64,000 nucleotides of DNA from assembly GCF_001298465.1 (NCBI RefSeq), contig NZ_CP012541.1:1054001-1118000 (forward strand). Reading direction: 5' to 3'. Within the stretch, counting starts at the first letter, position 1. The number at the start of each line of letters is the position of its first letter. The DNA is from Campylobacter concisus (GTDB lineage: Bacteria > Campylobacterota > Campylobacteria > Campylobacterales > Campylobacteraceae). The position numbers were made by a program, and so were the translations under genes. A model generated the notes under the pieces. It had not been told where the DNA came from, ran no database searches, and was given only the letters and a program-made list of their open reading frames with translations. Shown piece by piece: positions 45,571-53,083 of the stretch.

Positions 45571-46784
45571 ATCTGCCACCATCTCTTTATGACTTCGATT
45601 TTATCCTTTTTGGCATAATTTTCAAAGTATTTTTTTAATGCTTGATTGTCTTTTGTAGGAAATATAGTGTCTATTTTATCACCATCAAAAATTATAATAT
45701 AGCCATTTTGTGTTTTTGCTATTGATTTTTGCTCAACATTTGTATGTGGAGCTATATGTGTGATAGAGTTAAGTGCTGAGACTATCTTTGCTGCTGATGT
45801 ACGTTGCAGCAAATTTGCACTATGCTTTTTATCATTTGCGTTTACAAAAGTCAGCACCCTCTCCACGCCCATTTTATCTATGTGTCTTATGATCTCGTCT
45901 TTGCCCGGTGCTTCGCTGGCTCTCATTGTCACGCCATCATTTTCATATTCATCAACCCATGCCGGCACGATCTCTGTTCTACACCTAAAATGATATGGCG
46001 GCATGCCAAAGTTACTATCCATCTTATCGCTTCTACCATTATATGGTGCTTTTGCCCATGTAGCTGCTGCCTTTTTGCTGGCCATATCTTTTGCATTCAT
46101 GATATTATCGCACTGTCTTTCTATGTGCTCTGCTGGTATGAGCCTACCATTCATCGATCTACATATAGCGCTTGTTCTACTATCCATCACAGCTACTACT
46201 TTATAGTATTTTACGCCGTATTTCCTAGCCTGATTTACTGTTGATATGTTTTGATTTTGGCTGATGATATGATCACTCACTCCCTCAAAGTATCTTACGC
46301 TTTGCTTTAGCTCACTTGCAAATTCGTCTTTTAGTCTCTGTGCTAGTTCGCTTCTTGCTACCTCGCCACGAAAAGCACTCTCAATGATATCTTTTAGCCT
46401 ATCACTAAAGTCTTTGTTAAACTCTTTGCCAACCCAATAGAAGTTATTTCTCATAGCGTTTATAGCCCTTATGTCTATCTCATCAAAGACTATATTTACG
46501 GCTATATTTTTACCTGCAAGCACGGCGTAAATTTCTTCAAGATTATTTGGATTTATACTTAGTCCCATTGATGAAATTTTAGAATTTACAAGCTCTTTTA
46601 ACACCTTTTTATCAATGTTATAATTCTCATTTATAAATATAAGTAAATTTGCAAGCTGTGCCTCTAGCTCCTTTTTAGCTAGCTTCGCATTTTGTTTTAT
46701 AAACTCATCTACTAGCTCGCTAACGCTCTTGTTTTTGTCAAATTTAGCCTTTAAAAGTGTTCTTAGAAGTAGCTCGTTATTCAT
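45567..46784 (-). CDS. Mu F-like head morphogenesis (minor head) protein
   Basis: A 405-aa protein. The Mu F domain is clear: SDHIISQNQNISTVNQARKYGV, KVVAVMDSRTSAICRSMNGRLIPA and FGMPPYHFRCRTEIVPAW. The C-terminus is a separate domain (SITHIAPHTNVEQKSIAKTQNGYIIIFDGDKI...), a phage-barnase-EndoU-like or toxin-like add-on often seen behind Mu F domains; this last point is a suggestion only. Overlaps both neighbours. Confidence 0.85.
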   Translation of the reverse strand: MNNELLLRTLLKAKFDKNKSVSELVDEFIKQNAKLAKKELEAQLANLLIFINENYNIDKKVLKELVNSKISSMGLSINPNNLEEIYAVLAGKNIAVNIVFDEIDIRAINAMRNNFYWVGKEFNKDFSDRLKDIIESAFRGEVARSELAQRLKDEFASELKQSVRYFEGVSDHIISQNQNISTVNQARKYGVKYYKVVAVMDSRTSAICRSMNGRLIPAEHIERQCDNIMNAKDMASKKAAATWAKAPYNGRSDKMDSNFGMPPYHFRCRTEIVPAWVDEYENDGVTMRASEAPGKDEIIRHIDKMGVERVLTFVNANDKKHSANLLQRTSAAKIVSALNSITHIAPHTNVEQKSIAKTQNGYIIIFDGDKIDTIFPTKDNQALKKYFENYAKKDKIEVIKRWWQI

Positions 46785-46977
46785 TTTTTATACCCTTAAG
46801 ATCGCCAAGCTCTTTAGTAGCCTTAGCATACTCTTGCCAGTACGGATCACAAAAAAGTGCTTCGATACTCACAAAGCTTCTTTTACACTTATCACAAACT
46901 CTATAACGCTTGTTTTGCAAGCCTTTCATAGTATTTAAAACCTTAGTCTTTTCAAAACCGCAGTAAGGACAAAACAT
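46777..46977 (-). CDS. NrdR-like zinc-ribbon protein
   Basis: A 66-aa protein, MFCPYCGFEKTKVLNTMKGLQNKRYRVCDKCKRSFVSIE, matching the N-terminal zinc ribbon of NrdR (CPxCG...T.V...R.R.C..C...F.T.E) with no ATP-cone. It is probably a phage transcription or translation regulator in the way that Mu Com and P2 Ogr are small zinc proteins. AAAAGGATTTTT precedes the ATG. Confidence 0.7.
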   Translation of the reverse strand: MFCPYCGFEKTKVLNTMKGLQNKRYRVCDKCKRSFVSIEALFCDPYWQEYAKATKELGDLKGIKNE

Positions 46978-47008
46978 AAAAATCCTTTTTATATATTTTT
47001 AAAAAATA

Positions 47009-47452
47009 TTAGCTTTTTTTAGGATTTTTTTCACATTTTATAACGGCACTTAGTCCAGTAATGATCTTTGTAGCTTGGCTTGAGTTTAGTAAGGCTATGT
47101 TTGTCACAAGTGCTCCGATCTGGCGGTAGTAAAATCTCCTAGCACTATTTTCATCCCAGCCAAGAACGTCTATCAAAACCTCTATCTTTTTAAGCTGCTT
47201 CTGCGTGATAGCGCCTTTTTTGAAAATGCGCCTACCTTTAATGTCTGGCTCAAAGCCTAGCCTATCATCTACCCTCTCTTGTAATATATCAAGAGCCAAA
47301 TTTAGCTCGCTTATGCTAAGTTCCTTGCTGCTCTCTACACCAAAGCGAAGCATTAGCCATTCTTGCCAAGCTCCATTTTCTACGATCTGCTTGTAAAGTG
47401 GGTTTATATGGATGAGTGTTAAAAGTCTCTTTCTATACTCACTTTGGTTCAT
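47009..47452 (-). CDS. Gp16 / GemA family regulator
   Basis: A 147-aa protein of the Mu gp16 / GemA (DUF1018) family. It holds ITQKQLKKIEVLIDVLGWDENSARRFYYRQIG, with 'T..Ql..i..l....Gw........F' as the signature, and an N-terminal helical part (LLTLIHINPLYKQIVENGAWQEWLMLRFG). In Mu this gene affects DNA supercoiling and host gene expression. It overlaps the next gene upstream by 4 nt. Confidence 0.8.
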   Translation of the reverse strand: MNQSEYRKRLLTLIHINPLYKQIVENGAWQEWLMLRFGVESSKELSISELNLALDILQERVDDRLGFEPDIKGRRIFKKGAITQKQLKKIEVLIDVLGWDENSARRFYYRQIGALVTNIALLNSSQATKIITGLSAVIKCEKNPKKS

Positions 47453-47655
47453 ATTAGCCCCCTTATATCAAGCTCACGTCTTGCAAATTTTTCGCTCACT
47501 CCAGCACATCTTGCAAGCTTAGCTACATTTAGTCTGCCATTTTTAAATTTATAAAAATCCTCATCGTAACCAAGTGCATTTTTCAGCCTAAAAAGTGCAT
47601 TTTCATGTCTTTTAATGGCTAAATTTCTTAGGTGTTCTCTTTGCTTAAAGCTCAT
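47449..47655 (-). CDS. small helix-turn-helix protein
   Basis: A 68-aa basic protein. The C-terminal half reads FKNGRLNVAKLARCAGVSEKFARRELDIRGLI, a helix-turn-helix of the replication/regulator sort. It lies between the 110-aa protein and Gp16 and overlaps both. Likely DNA-binding; target unknown. Confidence 0.6.
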   Translation of the reverse strand: MSFKQREHLRNLAIKRHENALFRLKNALGYDEDFYKFKNGRLNVAKLARCAGVSEKFARRELDIRGLI

Positions 47656-47977
47656 CTCTTGCCCTTATTGCTTCTCTTAATTGATCAAAGAGGTTGGCTA
47701 GATCTTTATCCATCTGCTTTTTAGGCTCTTTTTGTGCCAGCTTTGCGATTACGTCGGTGAAGTAAATTCCATTTTGCTTTATCTCTTTGGCGTGGATCTT
47801 CCAAAACTCACGTAAATTTGCCTTTATAGGCTCTAAATTGTTGTTAAAATACGTCTGATCATTTGGTGAAACAAAGTAAAAGATCAATGTTTGATACTCT
47901 ATGCTTGCCCCTTTTAGTGAATACTTTAGGCAGCTATCTTTTAATGCATATTCACTCATCTCTTTTAAAAGTTTCAT
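47645..47977 (-). CDS. early-region protein, unknown
   Basis: A 110-aa helical protein. SLKGASIEYQTLIFYFVSPNDQTYFNNNLEPIKANLREFW in the middle looks like a small alpha/beta core reminiscent of the DciA/DnaX C-terminal style, which is only an impression. The C-terminus is charged (DQLREAIRARDEL). Part of the coupled early operon. Confidence 0.5.
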   Translation of the reverse strand: MKLLKEMSEYALKDSCLKYSLKGASIEYQTLIFYFVSPNDQTYFNNNLEPIKANLREFWKIHAKEIKQNGIYFTDVIAKLAQKEPKKQMDKDLANLFDQLREAIRARDEL

Positions 47978-47995
47978 TTAATATCCCTTTATATT

Positions 47996-48163
47996 TTAGG
48001 CTTTCTCTTTTAGCTCTGGCTCAAGCATGCTAAGCCAATACGCATCGAGCTTTTGGTTAAACTCAGCTATCACTTCATCTCTAGGGCGCAAGCACTTAAA
48101 TTCTTTTATCTGTGCTTCTTTGTTGGCTGTATGAAAATTAGCTACCGCTTCTTCAAAAGTCAA
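47996..48163 (-). CDS. 55-aa early-region protein with TTG start
   Basis: A short gene read from TTG 48163: MTFEEAVANFHTANKEAQIK, then FKCLRPRDEVIAEFNQKLDAYWLSMLEPELKEKA. AAAGGAACT lies 7 nt before the TTG. The frame has good codon use, and the Asp/Trp/Leu pattern looks like a folded helical hairpin. It fills a 246-nt stretch that otherwise has no gene. Function unknown. Confidence 0.5.
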   Translation of the reverse strand: MTFEEAVANFHTANKEAQIKEFKCLRPRDEVIAEFNQKLDAYWLSMLEPELKEKA

Positions 48164-48193
48164 AAATAGTTCCTTTGTTTTTAAGCCTTAATC

Positions 48194-48214
48194 AAGCCCT
48201 AAAATTTAGGGCTT
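48194..48214. terminator. AAGCCCTAAA / TTTAGGGCTT hairpin
   Basis: Perfect 10-bp arms about a single A, 10 nt after the stop of the gene at 48224. It has the same AAGCCCT...AGGGCTT arms as the terminator at 49224. T-rich DNA follows only weakly. Confidence 0.5.
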
Positions 48215-48223
48215 TGTTAAAGC

Positions 48224-48634
48224 TTAGAGCATGCTAACAGCTGGTGCTTTCTCCTTTATCTCTAAGCACTCTTTTAAGCCATCATCATTTAATGCAAGCT
48301 CCTTTAGTTTCTTTTCAGGCTTATAGACGCACTCAGTTTTTACAAGTAGATCAAATTTGTCTGCAAGCAAATTTCTAAGCATCTCTTCATCACTTACTTT
48401 TACATCCCAGCCAAAACTAACTTTTACGCCGTTTTCTTCGCCTACAAAGCTTATGGTGGTAGCCTCATTCTCGCATAGTGCATCCCTAGCAAAACAAACA
48501 ATGACATCTTTATGCTCCTTTAGCTTCTCGTTAAGGGCGTCTATTTGCATCTTTATCTCGCAAAAATCCTCTACCGCGCGAGTTAGTTTTTTGTCGCTTA
48601 TTTCGTTCTCACTTTTGCCTATTTTTACTCTCAT
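48224..48634 (-). CDS. early-region protein with coiled coil, unknown
   Basis: A 136-aa protein. An N-terminal coiled coil (ISDKKLTRAVEDFCEIKMQIDALNEKLKEHKDVIV) precedes a compact domain (TTISFVGEENGVKVSFGWDVKVSDEEMLRNLLADKFDLLV). Proteins of this size, with 'I..L...lK...d.i', are common near Mu-like Gam genes, and a Gam-like DNA-end-binding role is possible but not shown. It follows AAAGGAGAGAAAA. Confidence 0.5.
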   Translation of the reverse strand: MRVKIGKSENEISDKKLTRAVEDFCEIKMQIDALNEKLKEHKDVIVCFARDALCENEATTISFVGEENGVKVSFGWDVKVSDEEMLRNLLADKFDLLVKTECVYKPEKKLKELALNDDGLKECLEIKEKAPAVSML

Positions 48635-48704
48635 TTTTCTCTCCTTTCTTAGATTTTTTAGCCCTTTTAGGATTTTGTGCTAGTTTTTTGTCTAAACTCG
48701 CCAT
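48609..48704 (-). CDS. 31-aa basic peptide
   Basis: Short ORF MASLDKKLAQNPKRAKKSKK then GEKNESKNRQK, with AAAGGAGAAGAG just before the ATG. It overlaps the start of the next gene by 26 nt, whose ribosome site lies inside it. Possible coupling leader or a tiny DNA-binding peptide. Confidence 0.4.
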   Translation of the reverse strand: MASLDKKLAQNPKRAKKSKKGEKNESKNRQK

Positions 48705-48714
48705 CTCTTCTCCT

Positions 48715-49194
48715 TTAAATTTCTAACTCACTTATGCCAAGCTCTCTTGCATATTCTCTTTCCATATCCATGCCTTTTGAAAACTCACTAGCTGGATGCT
48801 TTGAAAAATATACATAAGAGCAGTGGCTAAGCATTTCAAGTCCAGCCTTTAGCACCTCGTCTCTTTGCTCCTCGCTAAACACACCACTAAATGCAAGCAC
48901 AGGGCTAAGCGGTATATATCCAGCTTCTTTTACCTTTCTGCACTCTTCTTTAGCTACCATGCAAGCCATAAAATCAGCATTTACCTTACCGCTTTTAAAG
49001 GCAGCATAAGGGCTAGCAACATATACAAGTCTCATTGTCTCTTTCAAGCTCTTCTCCTTTCTTTTTGCATGCTTGTCTGGCTTTGCATAGCTTCGTTGTG
49101 ATTTCGCTTGCCGCACTGCGTCGGACAAAACGTCCGTCTCATTTGCAAACCAATAAGGGCTAGCAACATATGCAAGTCTCATTGTCTCTTTCAT
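48715..49194 (-). CDS. nucleoside deoxyribosyltransferase-like protein (DUF4406-type) with duplicated N-terminus
   Basis: The main domain, MRLVYVASPYAAFKSGKVNADFMACMVAKEECRKVKEAGYIPLSPVLAF..., has the Y(V/I)A(S/G)P(Y/M) start and C-terminal SKGMDMEREYA pattern of phage DUF4406 / deoxyribosyltransferase-like proteins that may act on nucleotides. The first 14 codons occur twice: KETMRLAYVASPYW at the start and KETMRLVYVASPYA at residues 51-64. Each copy has its own AAGGAG. The true start may be the first ATG (159 aa), or TTG 49047 or ATG 49035 at the second copy. Between the copies lies a CGGAC-AAAAC-GTCCG hairpin. Confidence 0.6.
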   Translation of the reverse strand: MKETMRLAYVASPYWFANETDVLSDAVRQAKSQRSYAKPDKHAKRKEKSLKETMRLVYVASPYAAFKSGKVNADFMACMVAKEECRKVKEAGYIPLSPVLAFSGVFSEEQRDEVLKAGLEMLSHCSYVYFSKHPASEFSKGMDMEREYARELGISELEI

Positions 49195-49223
49195 CTATCT
49201 CCTTTGTAAAATTTTGACTTAAA

Positions 49224-49245
49224 AAAGCCCTCTATTAAGGGCTTT
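49224..49245 (-). terminator. intrinsic terminator
   Basis: AAAGCCCT-CTATTA-AGGGCTTT stem followed on the minus strand by TTTTTT, just after the 35-aa ORF. It is a well-formed rho-independent terminator inside the early operon, so A/B transcripts may be attenuated here. Confidence 0.7.
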
Positions 49246-49251
49246 GTAAAA

Positions 49252-49359
49252 TCAAATACTTAAAGTATCAACTACAAAATCGCTATCTTTCACATAGATA
49301 TATAAGCCTCTTACTTCGTAAAATTTCTTTGAGTAAGATGCAAACATTCCCTTTATCAT
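49252..49359 (-). CDS. 35-aa peptide
   Basis: ORF MIKGMFASYSKKFYEVRGLY then IYVKDSDFVVDTLSI, with AAGGAGAGAG 4 nt before the ATG. It ends 7 nt before the terminator. It is the only reading frame between the sigma-4-like gene and the DUF4406-like gene. Function unknown. Confidence 0.5.
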   Translation of the reverse strand: MIKGMFASYSKKFYEVRGLYIYVKDSDFVVDTLSI

Positions 49360-49369
49360 GGCTCTCTCC

Positions 49370-49567
49370 TTATGCTTTTATGCCTTGATATATCTCATCG
49401 CTATCGCTTTTTGCCTTATGCTCTTCAAGCAAAGCCATAAGCTCTCTTATCTCTTGCCATTTTTTGAAATTTCTTGGGTGAGATAGCTTTAAAAGTGCGC
49501 CTTTTTCTATTCTACGCACTTGCTCTACGCTTAGATTTAGCACCAAAGCTATCTCTTTTAGTGTCAT
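49370..49567 (-). CDS. stand-alone sigma-70 region-4-like DNA-binding protein
   Basis: A 65-aa protein whose first 35 residues, MTLKEIALVLNLSVEQVRRIEKGALLKLSHPRN, follow region 4.2 of primary sigma factors almost residue by residue (TLeEIg..l.vt.ErvRqIe..AL.KLrhP). No other sigma regions are present. It starts 5 nt from the B stop, inside the early operon. It could bind -35 elements or the beta flap and redirect the host polymerase to phage promoters. That role is inferred. Confidence 0.75.
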   Translation of the reverse strand: MTLKEIALVLNLSVEQVRRIEKGALLKLSHPRNFKKWQEIRELMALLEEHKAKSDSDEIYQGIKA

Positions 49568-49571
49568 TTTT

Positions 49572-50441
49572 CTATCCCAAGATAACCATGTCAATCGCCG
49601 TAGCAACGACACTCTCATCAACAAGGCATCCATTTAGCTCAGCTAGCCTCAAAGCCTTTTTATATAGCTTTGCACTGCTTCTAAAGTTACCTTTGCAGTA
49701 GGCAAATATCTCTTTTGTATAGATCTTCTCACACTCATCTTTGCTAAGCCCTTGCATGCACCATTTGCCACAAATTCGGCTAAAAAGCTGTCTTAGCTCC
49801 TTGTTTTTACCCATTAGATTTTTTAGTAGTATCTCTGTGCCACAAAGTATTAGCGGAGTGCGTGAGAAGTCATAAATTCTTCTTAGATCTTCAAGAGCCT
49901 TTAGCGGTAGATGCTCCGCCTCATCTACCATTATCACCTTATCGCTACTCTTTAAAAACCTTGCTACCGCCTTTAGCTTTGTGCTTAGCCCACCACTAGC
50001 ATCGATCTTTAAAGCCTCGCATAGATCTTCAAGCAAAACCTTAGCGCTCGTGTGACAAGTTGCCTCTATCAAAACCACATTTGGATTATTCTTGGCAAAT
50101 TCTTTCAAAACTGTTGTCTTGCCACTTCCAGCAAAGCCATATATTAGCCCTATCTCTTTTTCGGCTATCGCCTCACTTATGATGAAATTTGCCATCTTTA
50201 CATCGCTAGTTACGTAAAACTCATTTTCTTTTGCGTTTGCGTGAAAATTCTTAGCTTTTTTGTTAAAATTATCGATGTAAGCATTGATTTTTGCATTTAC
50301 TGCATCGCTATCGCCCTTATAACTTCCGGCACGAAGTTGGCTTATTAGCGATGCACTCACTCCTATTGCACGTGCAAGTGCTGATGCACTTATGTTGTTA
50401 CTAGATAAAAATTCATCTAGCTTTTTTATACTTTCACTCAT
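49572..50441 (-). CDS. transposition ATPase B
   Basis: A 289-aa AAA ATPase of the MuB type. The N-terminal helix-turn-helix (ASALARAIGVSASLISQLRAG, 20-40) matches the MuB N-terminal domain. Walker A is GFAGSGKT (102-109) and Walker B VIMVDEAEH (169-177), with the DEAEHL typical of transposition ATPases. It binds target DNA, stimulates A and gives target immunity. It lies 11 nt after A. Confidence 0.92.
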   Translation of the reverse strand: MSESIKKLDEFLSSNNISASALARAIGVSASLISQLRAGSYKGDSDAVNAKINAYIDNFNKKAKNFHANAKENEFYVTSDVKMANFIISEAIAEKEIGLIYGFAGSGKTTVLKEFAKNNPNVVLIEATCHTSAKVLLEDLCEALKIDASGGLSTKLKAVARFLKSSDKVIMVDEAEHLPLKALEDLRRIYDFSRTPLILCGTEILLKNLMGKNKELRQLFSRICGKWCMQGLSKDECEKIYTKEIFAYCKGNFRSSAKLYKKALRLAELNGCLVDESVVATAIDMVILG

Positions 50442-50452
50442 TACTACTCCTT

Positions 50453-52912
50453 TTAGTTAGTTTCATTGACTATTTCTTGCCAACTTTTTATCTTTTTCTC
50501 TTTTTTTACATCACTGCCAGCTACAGCCAAAAGCTCATCATCAAAAGCTCTATTTTTAGTCAGTGATCGGCTGCTTTTTTGAGCTGCTTCGATCTCTTTG
50601 CTCTCATTATTTACGCCCTTTAGCTCAGGCTTTAGCGCTCTTTTGGCTTCAAGGCCCATGACCATTTGTTTAAACTCTTCTTGGCTCTTATCTCTTGCCT
50701 CGCTAGCATCAGCTTTTATATCACGCAAGCGTTTGCTAAAGAGCTTTCTAGCTGCTTTTGCTTCCTCAACACTTACGCCCTCATTCATATCAAGAACATT
50801 TGCCACGCCTATAAATTTCTTGTCATCTTCATCCCAGACAAAACACTCATTTATGTTGTCTATGTTTTCTCGGATGGTAACTCGCTCATACCCAAACATC
50901 TGAGCGTTATAAAAATTCACGCCACCCACGCTTACTCCCTTTTTACTCACATGCTTTAGCTCTTTTTTGCTAAGTCTTGCACTAAGACTTATTGCGTCCA
51001 TAGCCACAGCATCGTTTATCTTTTCGTTATATGCTTCGTTGCATGTTTTATTAAGGCGCTCTAGGTAGCGTGCGTTTAAGAAATTTTCAGCGTAAAGATC
51101 CATAAGCTCTTGCACTTCGCTTAGCTCTTTTAGTTTTGCTATATTAGTTTTTACGCCCTTTTTAAGGCGTCTCTCTTTTTTAGAGTAGAAAAACTCTATC
51201 GCTTGTCTCTCAGTTATGTTATGTCCGATATATCCGGCTAAATTTTCACTAAAGCTATGTTGAAGCGCTCTAAAATTTCTCTCTACATAAGGTTTTAACC
51301 AACCACTATATGCTCTAACGGCCTCATAGCGTATCTCAAGCGAACCAAGAACCGAGCTCATATATTCACTCTTAAAGGCCTTACCATTATCGCCCTTTAT
51401 AGTTTTTGGCTTGCCATACCTTATTATGTATTTAGCCACAGCTCTTGCTATTGCTAGGCTATTTTCGCTATCGCTTATATGAAAGCTTGCCACTCCTGAG
51501 TAGGTATCGATTAGTGCTATGATCGTGTAGCGTTTTTGCCACTGCCTTACGTAGCTCTCAAACTCCTCTTTGCTTGAAAAGATATTATTTACAGCCTCAT
51601 ATCCTATGCTCTTGCATATATCACTGGCATTACATATCATGTCAAGTGGGCTAGCATCTATTTCAACGACTTCATTTATCGTTCTTACTGCCCAGTTGCT
51701 CACTCCAAGTGCTGGCATTTGTCTGCCTATAACGCCATCTTCGCCGTAAAGTATGAGATTTTTAAGAAGTTTGTTTTTCTTTAGGTAGTTATTTACATAC
51801 CTATTTACCACCTCATAGCTCACACACTCATCTTTTTTGGCCAAAAACTCATCAAAACTTAGCTCACCGATCTGTGAAGTTGTATAGTAGTAGTTAAGCA
51901 CCTTATAGATGTTTGTTATATTTATCCTACCTTTGCCTACATTTGATTTTATTAGCTCGTCGCACTTGTCACTAAGCCCAAGCTCTTCTATTTTTAAGCT
52001 CTTATTATTACTCCTACTATCCACAAGTGCATCTAGACCACCCATTTTAAATTTTCTTTGCCAGTCATAGAGCTTATTTGAGCTTACTTTTATAGGGTAT
52101 TTATTGCTTGTATTTAAATACTCTATAAAACTACTCTCATCTATCTTCCCTTTTGCCTTATCCCACTCCAAAACTATTGCACGCTTACATAGTGCATCAG
52201 CTCTTTTTTTATCGCCGCAAGTTGCTATTAGCGGCAAATTTGCAAAAGAGTTGCCGCTATTATTAGTGCTGCTACCATACATGGTGCTAGTAGCAGCGCA
52301 GCCATTGCCATTATCTATATTCTCTAGCTTATCATTACTACAAGATATAGCAAGTACATAGCCATTACTATCATTGCCACATTGTTCATCTCTTTTTACC
52401 TCTTCTTGTATCCATATATTCCGTGTTTTGTTACTCTTATCACAAAGCCCATCTCTTGCATCTTCATCACAAATTCTTCCAGCGCTCTCTTTGCTTTTAT
52501 CTCTTGCATATTCGCTCTCTCCTGCCTCTTTTGCTCCATTGCTTGCTCTTCTATCGCCATTTGCATTAGCTCCATCTCTTCCGCCCAGTTCATCTGCTCC
52601 CTCATCATCTGCACCAGCCCCTTTGCCTGACTTCGCTCCGCTTGCTGCATTGTAAGGCACGTCATAGCTCTCTCCTTCTCTTGTTTTACTGATCCTCTCC
52701 ACGATCTCTGGATAAATTCTCTCGTCTATATCTATTCGAAGGGTTTTGCCACTTGCTCCACCACGATTACCTCCTATATAATCAAAGAGTAATATATTAC
52801 TCTTTATAGAGCAAAATTTTTTGCCTGCTTTTTTGGCACGGCATGCTGCCTTTTCCACGCTTTTATTATTTATGCCAAAAAATTCAGCTGCAACCCTTGA
52901 ATTTACCCACAT
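50453..52912 (-). CDS. Mu-type DDE transposase A
   Basis: An 819-aa transposase. The N-terminal winged helix (MWVNSRVAAEFFGINNKSVEKA) resembles the MuA I-alpha domain. A 140-residue low-complexity linker follows (about 85-230, Gly/Ala/Asp/Asn-rich), then the end-binding domains, then the DDE core: D419 (VVEIDASPLD), D508 (IKGDNGKAF) and E544 (KPYVERNFR). The C-terminus holds charged helices for B contact. It is about 150 residues longer than MuA because of the linker. Part of that linker region also reads as a helical ORF in another frame. Confidence 0.95.
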   Translation of the reverse strand: MWVNSRVAAEFFGINNKSVEKAACRAKKAGKKFCSIKSNILLFDYIGGNRGGASGKTLRIDIDERIYPEIVERISKTREGESYDVPYNAASGAKSGKGAGADDEGADELGGRDGANANGDRRASNGAKEAGESEYARDKSKESAGRICDEDARDGLCDKSNKTRNIWIQEEVKRDEQCGNDSNGYVLAISCSNDKLENIDNGNGCAATSTMYGSSTNNSGNSFANLPLIATCGDKKRADALCKRAIVLEWDKAKGKIDESSFIEYLNTSNKYPIKVSSNKLYDWQRKFKMGGLDALVDSRSNNKSLKIEELGLSDKCDELIKSNVGKGRINITNIYKVLNYYYTTSQIGELSFDEFLAKKDECVSYEVVNRYVNNYLKKNKLLKNLILYGEDGVIGRQMPALGVSNWAVRTINEVVEIDASPLDMICNASDICKSIGYEAVNNIFSSKEEFESYVRQWQKRYTIIALIDTYSGVASFHISDSENSLAIARAVAKYIIRYGKPKTIKGDNGKAFKSEYMSSVLGSLEIRYEAVRAYSGWLKPYVERNFRALQHSFSENLAGYIGHNITERQAIEFFYSKKERRLKKGVKTNIAKLKELSEVQELMDLYAENFLNARYLERLNKTCNEAYNEKINDAVAMDAISLSARLSKKELKHVSKKGVSVGGVNFYNAQMFGYERVTIRENIDNINECFVWDEDDKKFIGVANVLDMNEGVSVEEAKAARKLFSKRLRDIKADASEARDKSQEEFKQMVMGLEAKRALKPELKGVNNESKEIEAAQKSSRSLTKNRAFDDELLAVAGSDVKKEKKIKSWQEIVNETN
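52396..52665 (-). other. 89-codon ORF overlapping the transposase linker, doubtful gene
   Basis: In a second frame of the same strand, over linker residues ~83-172, an ATG opens an 89-aa frame rich in Met, Gln and Glu (REQMNWAEEMELMQMAIEEQ; RALEEFVMKMQEMGFVIRVT; KHGIYGYKKR). It reads more like a folded helical protein than the linker does. No good ribosome site is seen. It could be an overlapping gene, or the linker could derive from an old frameshift. Confidence 0.25.
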
Positions 52913-53083
52913 TTAGGCTACCTTTATTCCATCTTTCTCTAGTATTTTTCTAGCTCTTTGGCTCACAAAACCTTTATAAAGGCTACTAAGACTAAGTCCT
53001 CTCATCTCGCAATAGTCTTTGAGGTCATACTTTAGCTTCTGCTTTACCTCTCTTGTCACTTGCTTGACCCTATATGCTCTCAT
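52913..53083 (-). CDS. 56-aa protein in the position of Ner
   Basis: A short gene: MRAYRVKQVTREVKQKLKYD, LKDYCEMRGLSLSSLYKGFV, then SQRARKILEKDGIKVA. AAAAGGAGTG lies 8 nt before the ATG, and its stop touches the transposase ATG (TAAATG). It is basic, with a possible helix-turn-helix (LKDYCEMRGLSLSSLYKGFV). In Mu the gene between repressor and A is ner, a repressor of the early promoter. I infer a like role from place and size; the sequence is not recognisably Ner. Confidence 0.6.
   Translation of the reverse strand: MRAYRVKQVTREVKQKLKYDLKDYCEMRGLSLSSLYKGFVSQRARKILEKDGIKVA

Noticed and set aside
52374-52655. Plus-strand frames opposite the transposase linker, Ser/Leu/Pro-rich
   Set aside because: They mirror the low-complexity linker; no start signals.
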